A stretch of DNA of 64,000 bases, from contig VYZI01000118.1 in assembly GCA_013397695.1 (NCBI GenBank), positions 1,935,756 to 1,999,755 of the forward strand, read 5' to 3'. The stretch is from Centropus unirufus (Eukaryota; Chordata; Aves; Cuculiformes; Centropidae). The position numbers and the translations under genes were made by a program. The notes beneath the pieces are model-generated. The model searched no databases. It was not told where the DNA came from and was given only the letters and a program-made list of their open reading frames with translations. Every line of letters starts with the position of its first letter. The first letter of the stretch is position 1. Of the stretch, positions 10,565 through 22,262 are shown one piece after another.

Positions 10565-13049
10565 GTACGCAAGTTGGAAAAGAGGAAAAGCTGGTTCTTT
10601 TGGGGAGATTTTTATACTTTGCTTAATTTTTTTTTGCTTCCTTCTGTGAGGTAGGTAATGATAAATGTTTACTAAACCACACTGCATGATTTCTAAGTAC
10701 CTTTGCCTTGGAAGCTTCTAGCTTTCTTGTCAACAAGAGCTAGAGGCATTTAAAATATTTGTAAATAGTCAGCTTCAGCCCTTGGCCCCCTGAATTTTCA
10801 TCCGAAGAGAGTGGAAGCATGACAGACTTACAATGATTTCTTCTGTAGTTTGTCTGTACCACCACACCTCAGTTCTCCTTCCAGGGAAAAAGTGGTCTCA
10901 TCTCTTTTGTTGGAGTGAGTTTGTAGGGTGATAAGAGAACTGGTACATTAACTAAGCAACACTGTATTTTTGTCTCTGGGCTCTAGAGAAGCCTGTGTGT
11001 TGAGGCCAGCGTAATACATGGTTATTGATGTTGCAGTACAGCTAGAATACTCTTTCCTGTTTCCATGAGAATTAGCTGAGAGACACAATGCCAGAGCAAT
11101 AAATGCAGCTTAAGCATGCTGAAGACTTGTTACAGATGGTTAGAAATCCTCAAGATCCCATCCCAGTGAGCCTGGTTGAGCCCGTGGCTGACCCTGGCTT
11201 CTCTCCTGTGCTCCCTTCCCTTCCTGTTGGGTATGGTCAGCACTGGAGCCGGAGTGGACAACCTGGCCTGCAGCCTGGGCTCTGCAATCTCTGTATGGAG
11301 GGGAGAGGAGGAAACTTCTGTACTAGGCATCCAGGGGCTGTAGCTGGCACAGGCAGCACACAGACTGATCCTGTAAGGAGATGAGGGCTGAAGCTGTATG
11401 CTGTGGGACACAGAGACTAGGACTGCTGAAAAAATATGTTTGATCCTAGGAAATTAAAGGGGTTCATGGAAGGGGTGGACATGTGGAAGTGCCAGTAGGC
11501 CTTTGGGTGCTAATGAAATGGAAAATATTCCCTCAGGAGGGTGCTGCATCTGTCATCTTGTGCTGCCAAAGGGAAATGTTAGACAGGGAACTGACAGGGG
11601 ACTGGCAAGGATGGGCAGCACAGTATGAGGAATACAAGAAGGTTGGGATAAAACAGGTTAGGTGGAAGCGACAGGCTGTGGAGGAAACAAGAAGGTGAAA
11701 TAGCTGAGCCACACATAGCAAGAAGCTGATACAAAGGTTTGTAGCACTTTTTTGTGCCTTGAATGAAATCCAGATCTCTGAATCTGAAGACCTGGCTGGC
11801 AGAGAATACAAAATCTTTGGGCATCGCTGAGTCCTTTTTATAATTCTTCCACAATGGGGACAGTCACCCAAAGCTTCATTACCTTAAGCTTAGCTCAGGA
11901 TTCCCATATGACAAAGCAGTGGCAGCTCTGCCCCTGGGGTGTCGGTGGAATGATTCAGTAGTGACATTTTAACATGGGCAGTTGAGACGGAAGGAGGCAT
12001 GTGGGTGGATGTACACCACCATGGGCAGACGTTTTGAAGGCTGTCGGGACAAATGCTCATTAGATAAAATGTACCAGAATTAACTTTGCTTGTACAACAT
12101 TACTGAACCCCCGCACTCCTCCTCTGTGGCCACACATCACTGAGCTGAAAACAGAGCCACTCATCTCCGAACTATTGAATTTGTCTTCAGGCTAAAAGGA
12201 TTCCCTCACAGTCGCTCACGATAACTTGTGCCAAAAGACTTTGCATGTTGGCTGTTAGGTTAGAGCACATCCTGAAGCTGTGCACTTCTTCACAGGCAAA
12301 GGGAACCCGAGATGGCCTTTGGTCTGGACTGTTATGATGTTGAACAGATAGATTAGGAAAGGGATGTGATTTTCATTTATTCTATCTGTGCTGCCCTAGC
12401 AGTGGATTCCTACCTGCTTCCTTGCTCTGTCTCCTAAGTTCCATGGTCTGAAAAACCATTTTGCCACTGTTGTGTTATTCCTGCAGTTTTTCTTCTGCAG
12501 AAACAGGGCCGGAAAAGAGGGTGGCTTGGTAAGGAAAAATGAAATACCCTATCTGGACAAGATGACTGCAGGAGGAAAGGAAATTAGTGACTCATGAGCT
12601 GCACATCAAGCTATTTCACAGGACCTCCTGCCCTCAACCTCTCCACTTCCTTTTTCCCTGAAAGTGCCTAGATTTATGGAGTTTTCTCCCTGTACACTAG
12701 CAAAGCTTCACCATCGTTTAGGCCAAAATGCTCCTGCTCTTGTCACAGAAGAGAAGACCAAAGGTCGAAATACAGGAAGTAATTCAAGGTATAACTTCTT
12801 TTTTGCAACTCATTAGTCTCCGAAAACAGGGGAAAAAAGCCCTAGCTGACACACGCTCAGCTCCCAGGATCCAGTATTTCAAGGGAACAAATCACATGTA
12901 CCACTCTGTGACGCCAGTAAGAGTTATTACACGAACAGCGGCTGCTTAACTCGCGCTGTTGGATTCCAAATGTACAATTACTACCAGCAGATACAACCCC
13001 CCTTTCCATCTGTAGCACACTTTCTTCCTTAGAGCACAGCAGGTAGAAT

Positions 13050-13560
13050 TAAAAGAAAGAATTTGGAAATGTGAAGGTTTTTTCCCTGTATTTTCACAAT
13101 CCATGTAAGGCAGAAATTTGTTTTATTTATGAGAGATGCAATGCTGTTTCACCTTTGTTTTGGTTTATGATCAGTTGGAATATCTGGTTTGTCTAGATTG
13201 AGCACTCTTTGTCATAACCCCTCTCTAGAGTGCCAAAATACATTTTTTATAGGTAATAAAAACACAGTGTCATTGATACTTGGTCATTGCCAGCATGGAA
13301 TGACTCAAAACCGCTGCATTAAGCTCCTGCCATTTCAGAATTAGCAGTGATCTCATTGTTAGGCCTGTCAGAGACTGCCTTTAATGTGATATTTTAAAAA
13401 CTGTTGAATCATGTGGAATTGTTCTTCTAATAAACAGATTATGTGACCCAGATGAAGTCTTGACAGAGATAATGCCAGATCACTTCAGCAATATTTAGGC
13501 ATCAGTCTGTGTGTTCCAGTTGTCAACAGAAGCAAACCGCAATCAAATTCGAGTACCTCT
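13050..13560. promoter_or_regulatory. AT-rich possible conserved noncoding element
   Basis: The base composition shifts to AT-rich with frequent homeodomain-type cores, against a G/T-rich background. There are few CpGs and no repeats. Developmental enhancers in large introns often look like this. The support is compositional only, since conservation cannot be tested here. Confidence 0.2.
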
Positions 13561-14160
13561 GAAGGAGGGTAGCGATGTGGTTAATCTGTTGCAGACCAGC
13601 CATAATTGCAGGAGATTAATTACCTGCTATGGGAGGCTGTTTAACTGGGGAGAGGGTTACTGGCTTCCTGTTGGGGTTTTTGGATAATGGAGGAGAAACT
13701 CTCCAGCACATGGATAGGGTTCAGCTCCAGCTTCTGTCAGCAGTTCTGGCCAGATCAGGACAGGAAATCCACTTCATGGCAGTGGAAAGACAAAGAAATG
13801 CCTTAGCCCACTCCATCAGTTTGGGGTGGATGAAGAGGACAAATCCCTGTATCACAATCTCCAAGTGTGTTATTCCTTCCTTCCTGTCAGCTAAGTAACC
13901 CCTTCCAGTAATTTTTACGTGTGGTTGGCTGGTTTTATACACATCACCTTCTTAATTCTGTAAAACAGCAACATGAAGGTCCTTACTGCTGCCAGCTTCA
14001 TCTCCTGAGGGTAGGAGTGATGTCTGATGGCTGGCTCAGAGGAACAATACTCCAGGGAATATAGTACCCCTTAGGCTGCTTCCCACCCTCAGGGAGGGGT
14101 GTCTCACCCCAGTATCCTGCAGCTGGGAGCGCTTTGTGATCTTGCAGTTGGAATAGTAGA

Positions 14161-14186
14161 GGAGGGAAAGGGGGGCGGGGGGGCAG
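14161..14186 (+). other. G-run cluster, potential G-quadruplex
   Basis: GGAGGGAAAGGGGGGCGGGG and further Gs on the + strand give at least four G-tracts of three or more with loops of one to three bases. This fits a quadruplex-forming pattern on the presumed non-template strand. A similar shorter run occurs near 33328-33342. Confidence 0.4.
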
Positions 14187-15512
14187 TGGCAGTATGTGAG
14201 ACATGCGAGATAAAGATTTTAGCATACAGGCTGATGGAAGAATATGGTGCAAATCGAAAGAGAAACCTTAAGTGTCCAAATAGTGTATGGTTTTAGATGC
14301 CAAAGGCATCTCTGTGTAACCGCTGTTACTCAAGAATGGTGGTTTAATTAGTAATGCACCAGGGAGCAGTGAGCGCTACTGACAAGTTCCTTTCCTGTTT
14401 AGCTATGTAACATCCTTCTATCTGTCCTCTTTTCCCATGTCGCTGTGCACAAGGCCTCACTGCCAGCTATCTCATCTCGCCATTTTCCTTCATATCCTGT
14501 CCTTTGTCCTCAAAGCTGAAATTAGAATTTATTTCATGCTGCTAAATCTAGGGATTCTGGTTTTGGTACATTGGGGAATAAATTTGTGGTTGGAATTGTT
14601 TTCATCAAAGTTGGAATTTTGTCTGCTTTCCTGCAATTCCTTGTGTGCTGCACCTAAAGGATGTTGGCCATGGTTTAGTGCATGTGTGGCTGGAAAGGAT
14701 GTGTTGAAGTGAGTGGCAGGAGCTGGTACTTCTTTCCCTGTGTTTTTTAAGACAGAAACTAAATATAGTGTGTGTGAAACAGATGGCTCTGTTGTCGCGT
14801 AATAAATATTTGAAGAAAATTAAGTTATGTCCTGCCTGTTTGCTGACGACAGTTCCAGCCCCCATAGTAACAGCAGTCATAATAACAGGAGGATTTACAG
14901 CGTATTTGGTTTCTAATTCTCAAAGTGAGATACCTAGGAAGGTCGTGTAAGGGGATTTTTTTTCTAATGCAGGAAAGATCAAGTGATGTGCATGAGGTCA
15001 TCCAGTGAGTCATACAGGTCCCCTTGACCTCCAAACAATGCATTTCCATTTTAAACCATGCTGACTTGCAAACACTTAGGGAGCACTTCCTTCAGAGCTT
15101 CAGTGTTTGATACTTATTTTTCTTAATTCCAACGTAGTTGCTCGTAAATGTTAACTTGCCAAGAGGAGATCATAAATTCAGGCTTGCATTCCTGTCCGGT
15201 GTACATGAGCAATAGGCTTGCTGTGGAAACCTCTGCTGAAGGCCCTCTGGGGAGTTCTGTTGTGAAGAGGAGAAGGTGGTAGATGCCAGAGAGATGATGA
15301 AGACTGAGCTGAGATGAGAGGTTTTATTTATACAGCTGAGCTTCATCTTGTGATATTAATAGTGAACAGGCAGTTCTTTTGGTTAGAGGGGATGAGCTCT
15401 GTTCTTAGCTAAGGTCAATGTGCTGTTCTTTCTGGTGTGAGCCACAAATTCCTGTCGCCACTTAACTGTTCACATATGTTACCTTATCTTTACTAGGAGG
15501 ACTTTATTATTT

Positions 15513-15670
15513 GGTGAGGCCCTGGCCCAGGTTGCCCAGAGCAGTGGTGGCTGCCCCATCCCTGGAGTTGGCCAAGGCCAGGTTGGGTGGGGCTTGGAGC
15601 CCGTGGCAGGGAGTGGAGCTGGATGGGTTTTGAGGTCCCTTCCATCCCAAACCATTCTGTGATTCTATAA
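15513..15670 (+). mobile_element. CR1 LINE 3' end with internal gap
   Basis: The sequence follows the CR1 3' terminal region in order: TGAGGCCCTGGCCCAGGTTG, CCCAGAGCAGTGGTGGCTGC, CCCATCCCTGGAG, AAGGCCAGGTTGGGTGGGG, GTGGCAGGGAGTGGAGCTGG, AGGTCCCTTCCATCCCAAAC and then the octamer tail ATTCTGTG-ATTCTATA. About 28 bases that normally lie between GGGGCTTGGAGC and the GGCAGGG block are missing. The element is 5'-truncated with no coding part, inserted in the same direction as the presumed host transcript. Its good match to the family suggests that it is younger than the CR1 remnants at 18.3 and 20.5 kb. Confidence 0.93.
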
Positions 15671-18334
15671 TTTTCTTTTCTAAATCATTCTGATGCTGTT
15701 TGATGGAAAGCTGTGTGCAAGAGATACTGGATGAGAGCAAAAGGTGTAATATCTCACGCCAAGGTGAGAAGATTAGAGAATGCATCAGATCCAGGGTAGC
15801 AGCAAAGTTAATCTGGCTCATGCCCACCTCCTTTTCCTGGGACTCCGTGGATGTGTAGGAAAGCGGAGTGAGGAATTATGGGTCATCCCAATTATCCATT
15901 CCTGCCAGCTCGTACTGGTATTTTTCTGCCCTCTGACTGGAAGCAGTTGTATCACCTGCACCAGGATAGACGTGTAAGGTGTGATGATTTGTGCCACGGG
16001 AGCAGTTTGCTGCTGTATGGCAGAAGAGCATATAAATCCAGAGTGTGGGTGGGATGGTGGCTTTTCCACTTGGTGAAGAGAAGAGAAGAGAAGGCCTGGG
16101 ATTCTTCACTGCCTCCATAAAATATTGTCATCTGCCCCAGCTTAGAGATGTATTAATAGCATCCTCTTCTCTTATATGCATGGCTGTTGCCTGGTTACAA
16201 ACAGAAAGTGATTGGAAAGCTATCATTAATATAAAGAGAAAAACGGGTCACGGAAGTAGCCAGTAGATGTTTGTCCTGTGTGACCACTGTGCCTGTTGGC
16301 ATGTGGCTCACTGCAGGTCGTGCTTTGTGGCAGTGCTGCATTAGGTTTTCACCACACTGAGGGTATAACCCGTGTGATGATTTCTGCTGGCTCACTCTGT
16401 GGTTTTTTGTTTCTTTGAAGTAAACCCAGATCAGTTTTTCTCCCATCATTTCTACCATTCCAAATTTATGTGCCTTTGATCAGATGTTGTCCTGCCATCT
16501 CAGCTTCTTTCTGTACGCAATTGCATTTTAGTTTGTGTCCTGCATTTCTCTTCTGGGTAAATACAGGCACTGTGCCACCTAAAGGAGCGTTAAACATGGC
16601 TACAAAAGTCCCTTGTGTTTTAACGTCTCCCTGGGGTCCTCTAATGGATTTGTTGGGACTCTGCGGAGATGTCCCTTCCTAACCTTGTTCTGTTTTCCAT
16701 AATGTGCTGCAGCACTTCCCATTTTCTCCCTGAAAATACATGCTGGGTTCTGCCAGCACTGTGACCTCTTTTCTGTGTGCTTTTTTGAGTGTAGGTGACG
16801 ATGTCTGAGATAGGTTTGGTGACGATTCTCTGGCTAATCCTCTGTTTCTTGCGGTCTGTTCACACACAGAAGGGCTGTACTGTAACTTGTGATTTTCCTC
16901 TCTCCAGCTGTTCTGGTAGCGCTCCACAATACTTGTTTTAAGGGTGAAGTACCTAAAGCAGTTGTTTAGTTCTCTTGACTCAACAACTGGCTGCTAGAGT
17001 TGGAAAGCAGTGGCTGAGTTTGCTTCAGTTGTGAAATGACTTGTTGGCTTGTGCCCTCCCCACGTAGGCTCTGGTGTGAACGGGCAGAGGGGAATGAGCA
17101 CAGGGGGACTGGCTCCCTACGTCCAGGGAGGTAAAGAATGGAAGTGTTTCTTGCTCTCTCTCTTGGAGTGTTGAGACATGTTAGTTGTTGGTCTGACTGT
17201 AAATGAGCGTTAGGTGCAGGTATTGTGCATCAGAGTTATTTGGAGATTAGTGAAGGGAATATGGAGCAATTGTTTTGGAGTTAATATGCTGGAACTGGCA
17301 TTAAAACGTTTGATCTAGGTCCCTTGCTCTGCTTTTCCGGTGAACTTTTGTTGGTTTGCCTCATTGCTGCATCACGGTTCTGGTTCTGTCCAATTAGGAT
17401 AATGCTGCTGTTCTAGTACTTGAGTGCTCTCTTCTGAAGTGTGTGGGACGGGCACTGCCTTTTGTCAGGAGAATGGAAACTGGGTTGTATATACAGATGC
17501 AGGTGTGATTGGGTACGTGTTTGGATAGAAACATAAAACACAGCAATCCTAACCTGGTGTGTGCTGTCGTGTAAATAGCACTGAGAATGTGGTCAAAACC
17601 AGTTACATGATGCCTTATCAACAGTTTGGTCAGAACATGCAGTTTCCTGCGCTTAGCAAACCCTAAAAATGTCACCTACAGGTGTAAATACTTGTATGGT
17701 CACGTTCAGAACTCAAACATCCATGCACAAACACATAGAACAAGAATTTCTGTCCATTATTTCCTGACTTTGTTTCTTTGATATCATGATTCATTTAATT
17801 ATAAAACCCAGTCTTCTTTTCGACTTTACTTTGCGTCATGCAATGCATTTCTCAGAAATGAAAGAGAAGATGAGAATGCCATATCCCCTCAGAGATGTGT
17901 GGAATATGGTGTTCTGTTCCGTGGTACCAGGTGATGAAGAGGTTTTGGAGGTAGTGATGACATATCTCTAATGGACAATCATGTGATCATGAGTGAGAGC
18001 TTCAGAAGCACTGAACAGTTGTAAGCAGACCTATCTCACTTAAAGGAAAGGAGGTTTAAAACCCCCAGACTGGACAAATGTCCATCTCCTTTGTGTTTGT
18101 AGAAGCTAAAGATGTTTATATTTTCATATTTAGCACTAGTTTTTACTAAAATAGTGCACTGATAATGGATGACATGGGTATGCATGGCTTTCTCTGCCTT
18201 AATTCCTCCCCTCTACTTTAAATTACTTTTAGTTCCATTGCATGTATTGTTGTTGTTAAAGGTAATCGGTTTGTTGAGGCAATACTTATCAGCTGTGCAA
18301 ACACCAAACAGTGAAGGAGTGGTAGACTTGAGGA
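15671..18334. other. Intronic unique sequence
   Basis: No gene is supported. It contains a short GAAGA run at 16075-16094 and otherwise ordinary single-copy sequence. The open frames near 15.8-16.1 kb overlap on both strands and have no family signature. Confidence 0.5.
16075..16094 (+). repeat. Short (GAAGA)n microsatellite
   Basis: GAAGAGAAGAGAAGAGAAGG gives about four units of a five-base purine repeat. The run is too short to expect high polymorphism. Confidence 0.75.
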
Positions 18335-18580
18335 GAAGCAGGGGGTGCTGCGTGGATCATACCTTGGACATGAATCAACGATGCCAACTATGGGTATGGA
18401 GGAGCCCTGCAGCAGAGAGACAGGAGCCAGTGGGCTGCTGCGGGTGGCACTGTGTGCCATGCTCGAGAAGAGGTGAGGGCCAGCTGGGGGTAGCTCAGGA
18501 GAAAGGCACAGCAAGGAGTGTGAGCTCTGAGGGTGAAACAATCAGGATTGATCAGGCTGGAGAAACACTTTCACCAGTGC
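18335..18580 (+). mobile_element. Decayed CR1 fragment (end of reverse transcriptase region)
   Basis: The block CTTGGACATGAATCAACGAT matches the CR1 stretch near the end of ORF2 (consensus-type AGCTGGACATGAGCCAGCA). A weaker GGGCTGC to CGAGAAGAGGTGA block and then GATTGATCAGGCTGGAGAAC follow in family order, with gaps between them. The frame is not intact. The 213-codon open frame at 18169-18810 that crosses this segment has no protein-level similarity I can see. The match is from memory of the family, so the borders are approximate. Confidence 0.45.
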
Positions 18581-20517
18581 AGGCAGTGGGCAGGAATGCA
18601 AAGGGATCTTCTGGATGCTCTGTCCCGGGAGATGCTAGCAGGGGTAATGGCCAAACGGGTCAGGAATGCTTTAGGTATCACTGGTCCAACCAGAAAGAGT
18701 TTCTTTCCATAGGTACTGAAATTCTTTCTGTATCATTTCTCTACAGTTTTCAGCATATTTTTTGCTCTGACAATTTTAATTGCATTTTCTTGAGGATTTT
18801 TTTCTGCTAAATAGTATTTCAGTCAGGGTGGGCTGAAACCCATTGATGCCAAAGATGTGTTAAGAAAGTGTGTGTTAAAGAATGGTATTTAATGTTTCGT
18901 ACATGTGTTGTTTACTCTTTCACCATGCAGATGGAATAAATGTTTTCCCTGACACACAACATGAATTCCTGCTGTGTAACTACAGGTAATTTATAGCTCG
19001 TAATGAAAAGCCTCCTCCTCACTCTCTGTTTTTTTTTGTCTCATTTGCTCTGTTGCTGTGGCCCCATGCTGCCCAGCAGTGCTCTGTTAGGATCTCCTCA
19101 AATAACCCACATCACTGTAACTAACCTCAGTGAAAGGGGTGCTCAGTGGAGATTTTATTTCAGTTTTTGCTTTTTTACAACTATTTCATAACAGTATTAA
19201 AGAACAGAGATGCTAATATTTGGGACGTCCAGAAATACCCACCTTCCACGCTCGAAGAGATCAGTATTTCTTGTTTTGTCTCTTTTTGCCCAGCTCCTGC
19301 TTGTGGCAGTACCTTTCCTTGCCCACACAGCGACTTGAGCAGCCCTTTGTAAGGGACTTGACACAATTTTTTAGGAGATTCCAACAAGCAATGTGTTCTT
19401 GTATCCCTTTCCTCCATGGGGTGTTTTCTAATCCCTGCAAGAATTCGGCTCTGTAACAGATCTACCTTGTGTTCAGTTTGTCTTGTCCCCCCAGCTCTCA
19501 GAAAGCTACAGAGCTCATGCTCAGATTCCCTCTCCGTTTCCCTTTTTCTGGAGGACTCTTTGCAGACTTCCCAGTTTACAGGATTGCAGGTTTCCTTTCC
19601 TTTGCTGAGGTGGTGATGGTCGGCCAGTGGTGGAACACCCGGCCAGTGTCCTGTGGGTGTGTTTCAGTGGCTTCGGTTCTTCCCCTGTCCCGGGGTAACC
19701 TGGTGCACGGTGCAGTTAGGAGCACAGGGCCACAAGGGACTAAACCTGAAATGGAATATTACCGGGCTTGCCCCCAGTGTGTGCTGGCACGGCAAAGGCA
19801 GCATGGGGCTGACTGGGGAGTGGGGCAGGGAGGGCATAGGGCGGTGCTCTCGCCTTACTGTGCATCCTGCCTGGGTTAAGTATGTCAGGCTATCTGTTTT
19901 GGCCTTTTCCTGTTGCCTTAGATTATTCGGGTTGGGAACAGGGAATTCTCAACAGAAGCGTGAACACAGCAGTGCTGAGCAGCATGTTCAACCACGTGGA
20001 GACCTTGTTTCAGTGTATATTCGTGCATGTTCCTGTGTGTTTTTAACATCTCTATCACGGGCTGGGGGGTTTTGAGAAAATTACTAGGATGCTGAGTGTT
20101 GGAGGTGAATCAGGTGTGGATGAAGACGCTAACACAGAGGAACTAGAGATACCAGGAATATGGAGGGTATCAAAATCGGGTGTTTTCCATTTGTGGGGAG
20201 GCACTGGAGGGGATGCCATTAAAATTTTTTCACCTGCGACGTGTTTGTGTGTGTGTTGGGGAGGAGCAGAACTGGAAAGGCACTGGTGGTGGGTGTTCCA
20301 AGCACTAGAGCCTTTGGAGTGAGCAGGTGCGCAGCAGAGAAATCTGTTTGCAGGTGCACTGTGGCAGCAATAAACAAACCAAGATGGGAGTTAACTGCTG
20401 AGAGCGGAGGCCCAAACATCTTGTTTCTAGATAGGTGTAAAGCCAGTGAAGAGAGCTGAGGGACGAATGAGTAAGGGACCAAGGGACTGATGGGCAAACA
20501 CGCCTGCCTTGGCTGTG
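18581..20517. other. Sequence lying between two CR1 remnants
   Basis: About 1.9 kb separates the two decayed CR1 pieces. No transposon ends, target duplications or coding region are recognised. It holds one exon-like segment (18931-18985) and a moderately GC-rich part at 19600-19860 with overlapping open frames on the + strand that show no domain. Confidence 0.4.
18931..18985 (+). CDS. Candidate internal exon, unidentified
   Basis: The acceptor is TTTACTCTTTCACCATGCAG|A and the donor CTACAG|GTAATT, enclosing 55 bases. Only one frame is open: GINVFPDTQHEFLLCNYR. The other two stop. The acceptor is good and the donor moderate. No protein family is recognised. It also carries an AATAAA, which is unusual inside an internal coding exon and argues for a decoy. 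Confidence 0.12.
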
Positions 20518-20742
20518 CGATAATGAGAAGGGTAGCTGAGAGACCTGATAAGAGTCTACAAATATTTGAGAGGCACATACTTGAAAGATGGAAAGTAATT
20601 TAGTAAGGTGAGAAGGGGCATAACTAGAAACAAGGGAATGAGATTATGAAATACATAGAAATACAGAATAGTCTGCCCAAAGGAAGGGTTGAAAGAACAA
20701 ACGTATAAGAACAAATATATCCAACCAGTAGAAGGATTCAGG
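20518..20742 (+). mobile_element. Old CR1 LINE 3' fragment
   Basis: The segment tracks the CR1 region that follows the reverse transcriptase. GAGAAGGGTAGCTGAGAGAC-CTGATAAGAGTCTACAAATA is close to the family's AAGGCTGAGAGGAGACCTGATAACAGTCTACAA. After that come the GAGAGG, AACTAGAAACAAGGGAATGAG and AGAATAGTCTGCCCAAAGGA blocks, the last matching GGAACAGGCTGCCCAGGGA. Divergence is high, so the insertion is much older than the copy at 15.5 kb. The octamer tail is gone. Confidence 0.72.
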
Positions 20743-22010
20743 AAATAAGCTAACATCAAAGATTCAGCTTTCTGATGAAAGTGGATTGAATAATTAAGTA
20801 AGTCTCTCTTACCTGTTTAATTTATGTTTGCTTTTGAGGTATTCAGGCAAGTTGGCAACCTCTCTTGCCTCTTACATTTTGCCTCCCTAATGCTTCCTGC
20901 CGATTCAGATCTACGTTATCACAGACCAGGCTTGGGTGCTGTCTGTCTTTAGAAAGATGGTTAAAAAACGAGCAGTTGGGCAAACAGTGTCAAAAGATAT
21001 TAGGGGAAAAGAAAGGTGAATAAGCTTTGGGAATGACTTTCAAGAGCATTATCTTACGGCATTCTGCCTAAAAGCTGTAGCTGCAAATCCATCTGAGGAC
21101 GCTCGTATCAGATGGAGAGATCTGGCTGCAGTGCTCTACCTGTTTGCGTTCAGGTGAGTGAGTGATGGTGAGGGAGCTCCCAGGCTATGAGTTACTGTTT
21201 CTGTTGCCTGCAGCCAACCTGCAACTGTGAGGGGATGGGGGAAATGGGACAAAAACCTTTATAGCAGAGGATTTTTCCTTAATGAAACAAAGTGCATCTT
21301 AAATGGCAGCCAGAGTCAGTTTGACTGCACCTGAGGGAATGGAGAGAGGCCCTGGGCTGTTCCTGTCAGCTTGTGCAAGCGATAAAGGTAAAAGTGTTCA
21401 GTTTCAGTGCTGCTGGCAGTGGGTGCTTTTTGGGATAGCTGTCAGGGGTTGGCCGGGCTCTGGCGTGTTGGGGAAAGAGAAGGAGGAGGAGTAGCATGGA
21501 GCCACTGCCCAGGAGGAAGGACGTGCCTTTGCTTGGCATGCACTGGCTCCTGTTGGCTGGAAGGCAGTGCTGAATTCATGTGAGGAGATATTTTAAGAAT
21601 TTGGGTTCTTAAAAAAAAACCAACCCAGTTCTATGGTTTTCCTCTGTAAAACAAAAAGTCCGAAGCCTTAGTTTCCATCTAGCGCTAAGAGAGAGCAAAT
21701 CTCTGCTGCAGCACTGTTTATGTGGTCTGTGCAATGCAAAGATGGTCTCTGGGCTCCTGTGTTAAGGGTGTCACCTAAGGGTGGGTTTAACTTCTGCATT
21801 GGGTAGCGAAGTCTCCATGTGACATTGAAAGCCAAGTCCGTGGTGCCGTGATGCTTATGGTCATGGAAGCTGCAACAGTCTGATTAGTAGACCAACAGCT
21901 CCTAAAATAAGCCAGGAGGTTCTTAGCATAATCTTCCCCTTCCTCCTTTTCCATTCCTATCATTGGGGATCGAAGAAACTGTCTTCACTTTCCCTTGCTT
22001 TGTTTTTCAG
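20743..22010. other. Intronic unique sequence before exon-like cluster
   Basis: There is no recognised repeat. A strong splice donor, TTCAG|GTGAGT, occurs at 21154 after an open stretch. The 21300-21500 part is GC-richer with a chance 63-codon frame. Confidence 0.45.
21081..21153 (+). CDS. Candidate exon ending at a strong donor
   Basis: The donor GTTCAG|GTGAGT at 21154 is near-consensus. The closest usable acceptor is AAAGCTGTAG|C, with a poor pyrimidine tract, giving 73 bases. A frame open from about 21023 reads NPSEDARIRWRDLAAVLYLF before the donor, which looks protein-like. The other frame consistent with the acceptor is also open. Because the acceptor is weak, a first or alternative first exon is possible. 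No homology is recognised. Confidence 0.15.
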
Positions 22011-22040
22011 GAGGCACAACAGTGTGTGCTGTCTTGTTGG
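22011..22040 (+). other. Candidate 30-base microexon
   Basis: A strong acceptor (TTGCTTTGTTTTTCAG|G) and a strong donor (TGG|GTAAGT) enclose 30 bases open in all frames. Vertebrate microexons of this size are real and often neuronal, and are multiples of three. A second exon-like segment starts 144 bases after its donor. I know no gene with this sequence, and the segment could equally be part of a noncoding transcript. Confidence 0.3.
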
Positions 22041-22184
22041 GTAAGTGGTGTTCAGAATGAAGTGATTGTTTGCTTGGCTGTGTGCGGTGAACTTCATACT
22101 TGTATGAAATAAAGTGCTCTTTGATCTCCATTTCCTGTGTATCCCCAGTCCAGACCCATTTTACTCTCTTTTTTTTTTTTCCAG

Positions 22185-22262
22185 CTGGAAGGTGTGCTCA
22201 TGAGCCAGGCGGTTTTGCCTTTGCTCCCTGTGCTGGCTGCTGAACAAAGGTACTGCTGAAAG
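22185..22262 (+). other. Candidate noncoding or 5' UTR exon
   Basis: The acceptor has a 12-base T-run (CTCTTTTTTTTTTTTCCAG|C) and the donor CTGAAAG|GTGAGT is near-consensus, giving 78 bases. An alternative donor, CAAAG|GTACTG, lies at 22250. All three frames contain a stop in the 78-base form. It therefore reads as an untranslated or noncoding-RNA exon, or as a poison exon. One short frame starts at the ATG at 22200 (MSQAVLPLLPVL) and ends before the donor. Together with the 30-base segment upstream it forms the most exon-like pair in the window. Confidence 0.3.

Larger units (their letters stand above)
10565..15512. other. Intronic unique sequence, AT-rich in part
   Basis: No gene is supported. 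The 13050-13560 stretch is AT-rich, with several TTTAAT, TTTATTTAT and ATTAAT motifs, and resembles conserved noncoding DNA in texture. A G-run cluster lies at 14161-14186. The 89-codon frame at 13629-13898 has no recognised homology. Confidence 0.45.

Noticed and set aside
13440..13500. 20-codon protein-like frame after TAATAAACAG
   Set aside because: The acceptor is poor and a 20-codon open stretch is common by chance.
18169..18810. 213-codon open frame
   Set aside because: It crosses a decayed CR1 fragment and has no domain. The frame does not correspond to the CR1 reverse transcriptase reading frame.
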